The notes under the pieces were generated by a model. That model saw only the letters and a list, made by a program, of their open reading frames with translations, had not been told where the DNA came from and did no database searches. From Cyclobacterium qasimii M12-11B (GTDB lineage Bacteria > Bacteroidota > Bacteroidia > Cytophagales > Cyclobacteriaceae), in the NCBI RefSeq assembly GCF_000427295.1, contig NZ_ATNM01000110.1:62001-126000 (forward strand): 64,000 bases of DNA, written 5' to 3'. Numbering within the stretch: the first letter of the stretch is position 1; each line of letters opens with the position of its first letter. The position numbers and the translations under genes were made by a program. Of the stretch, positions 38,542 through 48,208 are shown in pieces.

Positions 38542-41500
38542 TTAAAATATAGCTCTTAGACTTACACCAAATGACCTAGTTTGAGGTTGACTAAAAGAAG
38601 AAATTCCTTCTGAAGTAGGTGATGTATTTACACTAATTTCAGGGTCAAAAGGAGCCTTTTTATAAAAGAAAACAAATTACGTCCTACAAAGGATAAATTT
38701 AATTCCTTAATAAATTCATTAGTTAGCGGTAAATTATAACCTATTTGAAATTCTCTCAACCGAATATTGGTGGCATCGAAAAAATACTCAGAAGCGATTG
38801 CTGTAGCACCCGCACCTGTTTGATTCAGGTAATATTCTTTAGCGTCTACCATCTGGCCATTTACCATCACACCTCCGTTGTCTCTTGCTTCTCCTGACCT
38901 TTCTGAGAGTCCTTTATAATCCAACCAAACCTCTGTCCTGTTGATTACTCCTCCACCAAATCTGCTGTCAATCAAAAATGACAAAGAAAAATTCTTATAG
39001 GCAAAAGAGTTATTTAAACCTGCCAAGAAATTAGGGTTTGCATTGCCAATGAATTGGTCCGGATTAGCTGACACTTGAGGAAGTCCGTCTTCATCGGTAA
39101 TAAGAGTTCCATTTTCATCTTTTTCATAGACCCGTCCATACATGTCTCCAAAGGAACCATATTCTCCATCAACCGGCCTGGTTAGGTAGATCGATACAAG
39201 TCTGCTTTGATTAAAACTTGTCAACACAAACCTTTCGGCATCAAGCTTATCACTCAGTTCTCTGATCTGATTTTTGTTGTGAGAAAAATTTAGCGAAGAA
39301 GCCCATTGAATCTCGCCAATCGATGAATTATAATTGATTATTCCTTCAATCCCCTTATTTCGAATAATTCCTCCATTGATCCAAAAGTTAGACGCTCCTG
39401 CTCCCGCAGGTGCTTGAATTTGCAAGATTTGATCAGAAGTAGTGGCATTGTAATAATTTAAGTTAAGACTCAATTTGTTGTTGAGGAACCTAAGTTCTGT
39501 ACCAAATTCGTAAGACTTAGTACGTTCTGGATTAAGGTTTAAAGTATCAGTACCATTAAAAAAAGGAAGTGTGCCTCGTGGATTAAGATTACCACTGTTG
39601 TCCAAAGACATGGCTGGTGCTCTGTTGTTAATTCCAAAAGGAAGACTATTACCTACCTCAGCATAAGACGCCGTTAATTTTGCAAAGGACAAGACATTAG
39701 AAGCACTGGGCCGGTCGTTTGAGCCATCTTTCAAAATATAAGAAAGGCCAGCCGACGGATAGAAAAAGGATTGGGCAACAGTAGAACTCCATTCATTTCT
39801 TGCAGTAATATCAAGGTAAATTTTTTCTTTATACCCCAATGTTGCATTCCCGAAAGCCGCTTGTGTCATCGTTTTTCTAAGGCTTTCTCCTTTATTGTAT
39901 TGCCCATTTAATGCATAAACAGAGAAGTAATTTGGGAAAACCAGGGAAGTTGGAACTGTAGAAGATAAATTCAATCCTGCGCTGGTTGTTTCACGATTAC
40001 TAAAACCAAGGGTACCTGCCAGGTTGTAATCTGCACTGATGTTTTTATTCCCTATCAATAATAAATCCGAATAAATATTATCAATTGAGGATTGACTCAT
40101 CCCATACCCACCATTAGGGCCTGCTACTGTCCCTTGAGTAGAGGCATAATTTCTAAATTCTGATTTGTCATATATTTTATCATAGGTGATCCTACCTTGC
40201 AAGTCCAGCCAGCTGTAAAGCTCAAGCTTTGCTGTAAAAGCAGAAATGGTATGGTCTCTTTGAAAATCGCGTTGATTCCTATTCTGCACCCAGTAAGGAT
40301 TTTGATTAGGAAAAGTTTCATTCCTTATGTATGGCCAATTTTGAACATACATGGCACGAACTGGATCCCAAACTTCAAAATTATCCTTGTCATATTTCGA
40401 GAAATCATCCCCAACAGGGAAAGAATAAATCCCCGGCAAAGCACTGTAACCTCCTGCGGAATTTTGATTAAATATTTCCTGGTTGGTATAATTGACAGAC
40501 CCATCTATCGATAATTTGTCGTTAAAAAACTGAGAAGTTAACCTTACCGTAAAATTGTTTTGTTCTAGCTTATTTTTAGGAAGAATTCCACTAGCAGAGG
40601 TGTTAGAAAAAGACATGTAAAGTTGCCCTATATCACTGCCATTGGAAAAGGAAACAGAATTGATTTTGGTTTTCCCCGTTTCAAAAAATTCCTTTAAGTG
40701 ACTATCACTACCATTGCTAATCTTCTCTCCCCAACTGTCATTGTAATTGGGGTCGGTCTGTCCATAAGAAGTTTGTAATTTGGGTAAATCCACGGCATTT
40801 TCTACAGTAAAGGTTGAAGAAAATTCCACTTTGGAAACGCCATGCTGGCCTTTCTTGGTATTAACCAAAATAACTCCATTGGCAGCTTCACTACCATAAA
40901 GTGCGGCGGCCGATGCTCCTTTTAACACCTGGATACTTTCGATGTCTTCAGGATTGTAATTGGATAGAATGTCTGAGCCACCTATCATTGGCACACCATT
41001 CAAAACAAATAAAGGCTCACTATTTCCTGTTAAAGATTTATTGCCACGCAATAAAATCCTAGGTGCACTTCCTGGCCCAAAGTTACCTTTGGTGATGACT
41101 GCACCAGCAACCTTGCCCGCTAGGCTGTTCATAAAATTAGGGTCTTTTACTTTAATCGCCTCTGCAGGAGACACCTTCTGAGTACTGTAGGTGATGCTTT
41201 TAGGATCTTTCTCAACACCCAAAGCAGTTACAACTACCTCATTTAAACTTTGCACATCTTCCTCTAACACCAGATTGATGATTGACCTTCCGCCAATGCT
41301 TACCTCTTGGTCTTTAAACCCTATGGATGAAAATACCAATATGACGCCATTACTACCTGGGATTTCTAATTTGTAATTTCCATCAATATCCGTAACGGTT
41401 CCGATAGTGGTATCCTTTACCCTTATGGTAACTCCAGGTAAAGATTCTCCATCTTTATTACTAACCTTTCCAGAAATGATCAACTCATTTAACTTTATAG

Positions 41501-41891
41501 AAACAAGGTTATTACTCATTTTGAGATTTGTGGAATGGTTCAGAATGATTTGCTTTCCCAAAACAAAATATTTCACATTTCTAGAAGAGAAGATTTCATC
41601 TAAAACTGAGCCCAATTCTTCATTGACAATATTTAAAGAAATTTTCTCTTTTGATTTAACCAAACCTACCGAATACGCAAATTTCACATCCGCTATTTCT
41701 TCGATTTGTCCCAAAACATCCTTTATAGGTTGTTCATCAATCTCTAAGGACAGATTGATTTTCAATACATTCTGAGCGTTAGAGGGGCCTGCTACTGAAA
41801 CCCCGGTAACTACCAGAAAAATAATAAGTTGAACCAATGATATTCTCATTATTTTTATAAATAATGCAGTGTGGTGTATTTGAATTTTCAT
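38542..41891 (-). CDS. SusC/RagA-family TonB-linked outer-membrane protein with STN domain (frameshift near 3' end)
   Basis: Outer-membrane importer. Signal peptide (about 14-40), then a secretin/TonB short N-terminal (STN) domain (about 45-115), which typically talks to a FecR-type anti-sigma factor, then a carboxypeptidase-like domain (GKVSNKDGESLPGVTIRVKD, about 140-215), a plug (about 240-350) and the 22-strand barrel. As written the frame ends at 38628 after NLFSFIKRLLLTLKLV. Adding one base at the A4 run 38664-38667 (T4 to T5 on the coding strand) restores FYKKAPFDPEISVN and the standard barrel end LRAIF with a stop at 38542-38544, 1116 residues. This is very probably the true product. 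FecR and sigma upstream match the STN domain. Confidence 0.9.
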
Positions 41892-41974
41892 ACATTTGTA
41901 AAGTTTTTGTTACACATTAAATTTAGGCAAAAACGTCCCTTTAGGCATTATGCCTTTGTAGAGGGAGAATAATT

Positions 41975-42010
41975 AGGTCAAAAGTGGCTTCAACACTTTT
42001 GACCTTTTTC
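41975..42010. terminator. Terminator-like hairpin between fecR and susC
   Basis: AGGTCAAAAGTG (41975-41986) pairs perfectly with CACTTTTGACCT (41994-42005) around a 7-base loop. The plus strand has a T tract after it; the minus strand has TAATTATT. It should separate fecR from susC transcription on the minus strand, or act as an attenuator. Confidence 0.6.
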
Positions 42011-42034
42011 TTTTATTTCATTCTTATATACTTT

Positions 42035-43028
42035 TTAGTTTAAACATCCTTTTCCATCAATATAGATTTGGTCTTCTATCTGGTAATATTTAGCATTCAA
42101 AGCCCTGGAAATAATTTCGAGGCAAACATCTAATTTCTCATAGGACAAATCAGCCGTAAGCTTACAGGAATTTAACTTTTGGTTTTTAACACGGATTTTC
42201 ACTCCATGGGCTAGATTCAATTTCTCTATAATTTCGTTAATAGAAACTTCTTCAAACTTTAATTCCTTGGTAGCTTCAGGTAAAACCACCAATGCCTCTT
42301 TCTTTAAAAGCTCCACTACATCTGGGTTTTCTTTATTGTAAAAAATCTTTTCCCGGGATTTTAATAGGACACTTTCATGGTTTCCACTCTCACGATTTAA
42401 GGAAACCTGAACACTCCCAGTCAATACCTCTACCGCCTTTTCTACATCCTTCTTGTAATCCCTGATATTAAAGCTAGTCCCTAAAACTTTGGTGACCATG
42501 TCTTGAGAATGAATTATAAATGGCCTGTTTACATCACGAAAAACATCAAAAAATGCCTCTCCTTCCAAATATACTTCTCTACTATTTTGATCAAATTTTT
42601 CAGGATAACTTAATTTACTATCACTCTTCAACCACACAATACTCCCATCAGACAAATGGATTTCTTTAACTTTTACTTCCACACTTGAGTATTGCACATT
42701 ATTTATGTTGGACTTATTCAATACCAATATTGAAACCACGATTATTCCTAGAATAAAAACCGCTGCAATTTTGAATAGGTACCTAAAATCAAAATGTACT
42801 ATTTTCTCTTTGTTTAAAGGAATGGATAAGTCATTCTCATTTACATCAATTTTTTTATTTATTTCCTTTAAAATATTTTGACCTAGCTTATCAAGTTCAT
42901 CCTTACTGACCTCCTCCTGCTGATTGCTTAACGAATCAAACCATCGGTCAATAATTTGGCTTTCCCTGGGGGGACGAACGACCAAATCGATAATTCCTCA
43001 ATATTTCTTTAATTCTATTTATTCGCAA
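42035..43028 (-). CDS. FecR-family anti-sigma factor (frameshift near the 5' end)
   Basis: Inner-membrane anti-sigma factor that passes a signal from the SusC STN domain to the ECF sigma. The uninterrupted frame from 42985 begins awkwardly at a TTG with VVRPPRES. Taking one C out of the C6 run at 42968-42973 restores RIKEILRNYRFGRSSPRESQIIDRWFDSL, a normal FecR start; with TTG at 43028 this gives 330 residues. One transmembrane segment (LFKIAAVFILGIIVVSILVL, about 85-104 of the restored form), the FecR core (VKEIHLSDGSIVWLKSDSKLSYPEKF, EVYLEGEAFFDV), and a C-terminal domain (AHGVKIRVKNQKLN) that binds the receptor STN domain. Confidence 0.88.
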
Positions 43029-43268
43029 TTCTAGAGAGATCTATAGATTCATAAATACTTATCAACTACTAAATAAAAGTCAGCTTACCCACACCATCGT
43101 ACCATTCAGTGGTTTAAAAAATTAAGATAAAGAGGGTGAAAGACGGGGGGGGAATCAACCTTTATAATTACAAAAAAAATACAAAATTTCAGCCATGGAA
43201 AAATTTCACTCGAAACAATCTGTTTACAAGGTCATTTTTAAATAAATCGGATTATTATTTTGCAATAA

Positions 43269-43901
43269 TTAAAAGAAAAAAAATATTGTTGAAATGAAAA
43301 ATAAATGGACAATACCTAAAAGATCATCCAAATTAAAACCAAAATAACCATGATTCAGATGTGCTTTGAGTATTTTCAATGCTTTAGATATTTGGTTTTT
43401 GACGGTCTGTTTAGAAACAGCCAATTTTTCAGCAATTTCATCTAAAGACAGATTTTCCTCCCTGCTTAATTGATAAACGAGCTTTACTTTGGGAGACAAC
43501 TTATTAACTCCAATCTCAATACTTTTCTCTACCTCTTCCGCTACCAAGGCATTTGATGTTGCATCTTCTAAAGCTTCAAGTTCATCTTTAAGCGACTCTA
43601 GATGCTTTCTTCTGACCGTTTTATGCTCAAAATGATTAATTATTTTATATTTCAAGGCAGTAAACAAGTACGCCTTTAAGGATGATTTTATTTCAAAGTC
43701 ATTCCTTTTCATCCAGATTGAAACAAAAAGATCCTGAATAAGGTCTTCCGCCTCTTCCTTTTCCCCTAGCTTTTTGATGGCGCACAGAAACAATTCCTTC
43801 CAATACCTTCCATATATACAATTAAAGGCATCCCTATCCCCTTTTTTTAAGAGGACAATTAAATTTTCATCTGTATGGTTAACCTTGTTTTTGATGGTAA
43901 T
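43269..43901 (-). CDS. ECF RNA polymerase sigma factor
   Basis: Sigma-70 of the extracytoplasmic-function type. Region 2 (LGEKEEAEDLIQDLFVSIWMKR) and region 4 (LSPKVKLVYQLSREENLSLDEIAEKLAVSKQTVKNQISKALKIL) are clear. The frame stays open above the obvious ATG (43793), and the sequence there (TDENLIVLLKKGDRDAFNCIYGRYWKELFLC) is a proper region 1/2 start, so the true protein begins further up. No ATG, GTG or TTG is in frame; ATT at 43901, just after a stop, is the only convenient start and gives 210 residues. Alternatively, a one-base gap in AAAA near 43870 would create an ATG start. It probably drives the SusC/SusD locus. Confidence 0.85.
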   Translation of the reverse strand: MTIKNKVNHTDENLIVLLKKGDRDAFNCIYGRYWKELFLCAIKKLGEKEEAEDLIQDLFVSIWMKRNDFEIKSSLKAYLFTALKYKIINHFEHKTVRRKHLESLKDELEALEDATSNALVAEEVEKSIEIGVNKLSPKVKLVYQLSREENLSLDEIAEKLAVSKQTVKNQISKALKILKAHLNHGYFGFNLDDLLGIVHLFFISTIFFFF

Positions 43902-44382
43902 GCTTTAAATAAAAGGTGATTTTCAGATTTTGATAAATTTATTAAAGAATTTATTATTTCCAAAATACATTTATATCAATAGAAATTTCAAGAAAACCTT
44001 GGGTTACAAAATCTACAGCTGCAATATCACAAACAATCAACAATTAGCTACGGTTTGTCTACTTCATTTCTTGCAATCAGATAAAAATACTGGATATGCA
44101 CCCTAAATGACAAATGGAGGAGTTACCTTTTACCAATAATCCCTTCTACCCGAAATATTATTAGGTGATGGAATTGAGTAATTACAGGTCAATTCCAACA
44201 CTATTTCCCCATCACCAAATCAAGGGTCGATGACTAGTGCACAATTATTCATCCATTGCATATTGATCGTCTTGGTTTACCTACCAAAGATTTACAGCAG
44301 CGGTTATCCTTATTTGAAAGCTCCCGGCTTCTATCCATTTATGCTAGCGGCCGGGGGCTTCTAAACCCACACCTATTACGGG
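43902..44382. other. Intergenic region upstream of the ECF sigma gene
   Basis: 481 bases. It contains the sigma gene's promoter region on the left and a hairpin (44318-44360) at the right. No gene recognised. Confidence 0.55.
44318..44360 (-). terminator. GC-rich hairpin after the second symporter gene
   Basis: AAGCTCCCGGC (44318-44328) pairs with GCCGGGGGCTT (44350-44360), one G-T pair, around a 21-base loop. It lies 22 bases after the symporter stop and marks the left end of the 44-52 kb operon. Confidence 0.6.
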
Positions 44383-45957
44383 TTACGCATACCTTATATA
44401 GAAGTATAAAACCATGACCATCACAATGGCCCACCAGATAAATGGGTTCCGCCAACCTTTTTGTTGGTCTCTTTCACTTTTGGGTAGAGAAAGACTTTCT
44501 TTGGTCCATATCAAACCTTCCAATTCTGCTTCACTCTTTCTTTGGCTGACCAAACTGACCAGGACGCATAGTAGCATACAAGTCCAGAAAACTATTCCCG
44601 TCCTATTAAAAAATGGCATCTCCGGAAAGAAATACTCAACCGCCAGAGACAAAGGGATAGTTAGTAAACCTGCCGTCAATGCCCCCGCATGGGTCGTCCC
44701 CTTCCAGAAAATCCCCATTAAAAACATCGTAGCAATACCAGGTGTAAAAAGACCATAGGCATTTAACAAGTATATAAATATGGGTTTTTCGGAATAGAAG
44801 ACTAAAACGCCAGTACACAAAATCCCAATAAGGATGACCAATACTCCGGTTATTCTTCCAAATCGGATAGAGGCTGCTTCAGAAGCATTGGGACGGAAAT
44901 AGGGCAAATAAACGTCTATCGTCAGGATCGTAGTACAAGAGTTAATGGCTCCTGACAAGTGCGACATTATCGCCGCAATAAGCCCGGCCATCACCAATCC
45001 TACCAAACCTGTTGGAAGCAAGTGCTCAACCAGCATAGAAAAGAGCAAGTCTGGTTTTTCAAGGTCAGGGAAGATTTTCGGCGCCACGATGGCAGGTATG
45101 ATGATCAATAGGGGAATTAAAAATTTAAGGTAATCAGCGAAAATCACACCCATCCGCGCATGCCATTCATTCTTAGCCGCCAAGGTTCTTTGTACGATAA
45201 ACTGATTGGTTGCATTGTAAAAAATGCTAATACAAAGTAGTCCGCCCAAATACATCGTCCAGGGGAAATCTGGATCATTGGCTGGCAACATCAGTTCCCA
45301 ATCCTTTGAGGATTCTACAATGGCCTCAAATCCACCAGATGCATCTATGGTATAATAGGACAAAGCAACCATCCCCAGCACAAGCACCGCAAGCTGCAAC
45401 ATTTCGGTCCACACAACCGCTCTTAAACCTCCTAAAACGGTATAGACTCCTGTAAATACTGCCAAAAACAGAATACTGGCTAACATCGGTATTCCCAGCA
45501 AGGATTGCAGGGAAATGGCTCCTAGATAAAGTACTGCACTGATTTCTACAAAAATATAGGTTAAAAGCACCAAAATCGAATAGGTTGTCCTGGCTCCTCC
45601 CCCAAATCTCTTCTGTAGGAACTCCGGCATGGTATAAAACCCATTTCTTATGTAAAAAGGTAAAAACACCCATAACAACACATTAAACCCTACCAGTATT
45701 GCTCCCCACTCTATTACAATGGCAACAAATCCTCTTTCATAAGCCACTCCCATCACTCCTACCAGGTGATGACTACTGATATTGGCAGCAATAATACTTC
45801 CTCCTATCATCCACCAAGGAAGCTTGTCTCCTGCCAAAAAATAATCTCGTTTACTTTCGCCTGTACTTTTTCTGGAAGCATAAAGCCCTAGGCCTATGAT
45901 GCCAACAATGTAGATTACAAATATCCCCAGGTCTAAATTCGTGAAATTGGATTCCAT
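44383..45957 (-). CDS. Sodium:solute symporter (SSS family)
   Basis: 524 residues with about 14 hydrophobic segments. DYFLAGDKLPWWMIGGSIIAANISSHHLVGVMG at TM1-2 is the classic sodium/solute-symporter start, and LGGLRAVVWTEMLQLAVL and NATNQFIVQRTLAAKNEWHARMG follow. Last gene of the minus-strand catabolic cluster, 17 bases after a ceramidase-fold gene. It probably imports the cluster's substrate. It differs from the 14244 symporter, which belongs with nagBA. Confidence 0.92.
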   Translation of the reverse strand: MESNFTNLDLGIFVIYIVGIIGLGLYASRKSTGESKRDYFLAGDKLPWWMIGGSIIAANISSHHLVGVMGVAYERGFVAIVIEWGAILVGFNVLLWVFLPFYIRNGFYTMPEFLQKRFGGGARTTYSILVLLTYIFVEISAVLYLGAISLQSLLGIPMLASILFLAVFTGVYTVLGGLRAVVWTEMLQLAVLVLGMVALSYYTIDASGGFEAIVESSKDWELMLPANDPDFPWTMYLGGLLCISIFYNATNQFIVQRTLAAKNEWHARMGVIFADYLKFLIPLLIIIPAIVAPKIFPDLEKPDLLFSMLVEHLLPTGLVGLVMAGLIAAIMSHLSGAINSCTTILTIDVYLPYFRPNASEAASIRFGRITGVLVILIGILCTGVLVFYSEKPIFIYLLNAYGLFTPGIATMFLMGIFWKGTTHAGALTAGLLTIPLSLAVEYFFPEMPFFNRTGIVFWTCMLLCVLVSLVSQRKSEAELEGLIWTKESLSLPKSERDQQKGWRNPFIWWAIVMVMVLYFYIRYA

Positions 45958-45973
45958 ATTATTTTGAAGCTAA

Positions 45974-47356
45974 TCAGGGTTTAGTTTTCATTTTATTTAA
46001 TACCTCTTGAACCAAAACTTCATAAGCTCCTGCTTCAAAAGGCGTTTGCCACACGGTATACATGTCCTTGTCATAAAGTTCCTTTGGTGGTAGGTACCCT
46101 ATATGTCCATTGACAATATTTCCCACGACCACAGGAGCAGAAGAAAATTTCTCTCGGAGGGTTTGTTGAAAAACAGCATAAGCTTCATTGGGTTGTACCA
46201 CGATCCGGCAATCTCCCAACTGCCAATACCAAACCTTGACCGTGACTTTAGTCCCATCCCCAATTGAACTCCTCACTCCCAGCTTCCGGATTAGCCTTTC
46301 CTTTAGCACCGGATCCTCACATTCATTAATAGATCGCTTAAGTTCCTTGATGGATGGCCAAGGCTTTAATGGCAATTCAATAGTAATAATTTCAGCTGAC
46401 ACATTACTTTCAGAAGAAACTGACTCGGGTTCCCAGATAGCCAAAGGGGCACCAGAGGCAACTGTTTCCTTAAAAATTAGCGCTTTGCCGGGAGGTGACA
46501 TGCTTTCGAGTACCGCCAAGGCCGAAAACGCCAATTGCCTACCATGTTTTTCTGCTAGCGCCTCATCTCCTGAATATTGCTCTGCTGGAGCCAGGTCTCC
46601 AGAGGCTCCCTGAATGAACAAACTTGGAGCGCCGGTATTTTCATTCATTACCTTTTTGAAAGTACCTGGGAAATCTGGGGAAATTTTAAGATTGTCCCAG
46701 GCTAATGTTGTCGGATGGCAAGCATAATTCACAATTGTAGCCATTATTTCTCCACCCGTATCCGTAATTCTACCTACAAGCAAAGTATCATCGGCAGGTT
46801 TACTGGAATTGTAGCCAACAAAATACTGATTACTCTCCGGCTCATAATAATCCCGGTTTTTGGCCAGCATGCATGTACCATATTCCCAAGTGAGTATTCC
46901 CGAAACCCTATTTCTTAAGCAGTCCTTGATTAATTCAGTACATGTTTGCCTCAATGTATCCAGATAAGGAGCTATCAGTTCTCCTCCGGGTTTGTCTTTG
47001 TCTCCTCTATTAAGGTTCGGTCCGGCATGGGTATGAGAGAAACAAAACAAAAGGGAGGCCTCATCCAAACCTGTGTTTTCCAGGATAAAATTCCTCACAT
47101 AAGCTTCATCCTGCATATTTTTCCACCAGCCAAGATCCGCTGACAAAATGACTTTGGGAGAAGGGTTACTTTTGGTATCAATGCTGATACAGGTCACCAA
47201 TAAAGGCTGATGGATACCTATAGCTGTTGCCTGAGAAGAAGCTCCCCAGTTTTTATTATTAATGCCAATTGGAGGAGTAATGTCCCTTTGCCCTATTCCA
47301 AATTCTCCTTCAAACGGTCTAATTAAATGCTTTCTATTAGTATTACCTGATGTCAT
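45974..47356 (-). CDS. Cytoplasmic neutral ceramidase-fold protein, catalytic Ser replaced
   Basis: 460 residues, no signal peptide, so it acts inside the cell, unlike the two secreted paralogues. Zinc ligand motifs are kept (H108/H110 in SHTHAGP, H214 in NYACHPTTL). The nucleophile loop reads GDLAP at 253-257, again with alanine (A256) in place of serine. It may be a metal-dependent amide or ester hydrolase, or a substrate binder. It is translated in the middle of a row of metabolic genes, with 12 bases to the SDR gene on one side and 16 to the symporter on the other, so the compound probably passes through it after uptake. Confidence 0.8.
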   Translation of the reverse strand: MTSGNTNRKHLIRPFEGEFGIGQRDITPPIGINNKNWGASSQATAIGIHQPLLVTCISIDTKSNPSPKVILSADLGWWKNMQDEAYVRNFILENTGLDEASLLFCFSHTHAGPNLNRGDKDKPGGELIAPYLDTLRQTCTELIKDCLRNRVSGILTWEYGTCMLAKNRDYYEPESNQYFVGYNSSKPADDTLLVGRITDTGGEIMATIVNYACHPTTLAWDNLKISPDFPGTFKKVMNENTGAPSLFIQGASGDLAPAEQYSGDEALAEKHGRQLAFSALAVLESMSPPGKALIFKETVASGAPLAIWEPESVSSESNVSAEIITIELPLKPWPSIKELKRSINECEDPVLKERLIRKLGVRSSIGDGTKVTVKVWYWQLGDCRIVVQPNEAYAVFQQTLREKFSSAPVVVGNIVNGHIGYLPPKELYDKDMYTVWQTPFEAGAYEVLVQEVLNKMKTKP

Positions 47357-47368
47357 TTTGGAAATAGT

Positions 47369-48142
47369 TTAGGACAAAAGCGACAATCCCCCATCCATAA
47401 GCAGGGTACTACCAGTCATGTGTTTATTGTCAAAATCACATAACCAGAGTACACTACTGGCTACTTCATCCGGGTGCATAATTCTTTTAACAGGTACTTT
47501 TTCTATCGCCTTTAGCTTTGCTGATGCATTGCCGTCTAACACCTGCTTACTCAAGCCTGCATCCACATAGCCTGGAGCAATTTCATTGACTAGAATATCG
47601 TTAGGAGCAAGTTCCAATGCCAGGCTTTTGGACAGCATTCTTAAGGCTGCTTTGGACACACTGTAGGTAGGTAGATTTTGATGTACTGTTTCTGCAGCCC
47701 AACTTCCCACGAAAACCACCCTTCCCGGGACCTTGTCTTCGAGCAACTTTTCACTGGCAAATCTGGAAAGGTAAAATGCGCCATCAAGGTTCACCTTTAT
47801 TTCATTTGTCCATTCTTGAGGGCTGATATCCATTATTCCTTTTATGGTAACTGTAGCAGCGTTAGGAATGATTATATCCAAAGTCCCCAATTCCCCTGAT
47901 GCCCGGTCGACCCAGTTTTTAACTTGCTCTGGATCGCGTATATCAACCTGATCATAAAGCACATTCGCTTCAAAATTGATGGCTTTTAGGCTTGCTAAAA
48001 ATGCTTCCGCCTCAGCCTTTGGTTTTACATCTCCTAAAGCCACGTCAGCACCTTTCCCTACAAATGCTTTTACTATTGATTGACCAATATCCCCAAGGGC
48101 TCCACTGATGATTACCTTATGGTTTTTAAATGAACCAAGCAT
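47369..48142 (-). CDS. Short-chain dehydrogenase/reductase
   Basis: 257-residue NAD(P)-dependent SDR. The cofactor motif is IISGALGDIGQSIV (TGxxxGxG-like, about 11-24), NAAT is at 94-97 and the catalytic set is S147, Y160 and K164 (YSVSK). The D at the end of strand 2 (LGDVKP) suggests a preference for NAD. It probably oxidises or reduces an alcohol/keto group on the cluster's intermediate. Starts with ATG 48142, 55 bases after the aminotransferase stop with a terminator between them. Confidence 0.92.
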   Translation of the reverse strand: MLGSFKNHKVIISGALGDIGQSIVKAFVGKGADVALGDVKPKAEAEAFLASLKAINFEANVLYDQVDIRDPEQVKNWVDRASGELGTLDIIIPNAATVTIKGIMDISPQEWTNEIKVNLDGAFYLSRFASEKLLEDKVPGRVVFVGSWAAETVHQNLPTYSVSKAALRMLSKSLALELAPNDILVNEIAPGYVDAGLSKQVLDGNASAKLKAIEKVPVKRIMHPDEVASSVLWLCDFDNKHMTGSTLLMDGGLSLLS

Positions 48143-48182
48143 GTTATTATAGTTAATTAAAAATCAATTCTTTCCTCAATAA

Positions 48183-48208
48183 AAAGGGGGCTGAAATCAG
48201 ACCCCTTT
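48183..48208 (-). terminator. Terminator overlapping the end of the aminotransferase gene
   Basis: On the minus strand AAAGGGG-TCTGATTTCAG-CCCCCTTTTTATT forms a short GC-rich stem with a T tract. The stop codon (48197-48199) lies in the loop. It could lower expression of the downstream SDR, ceramidase-fold and symporter genes. Confidence 0.6.

Noticed and set aside
43141-43160. G8 tract between ECF sigma and FecR
   Set aside because: Noncoding position and no known slippage target; could be a switch but nothing supports it.
48183-48208. A riboswitch or attenuator for the SDR gene
   Set aside because: Only a simple terminator stem with a T tract is visible.
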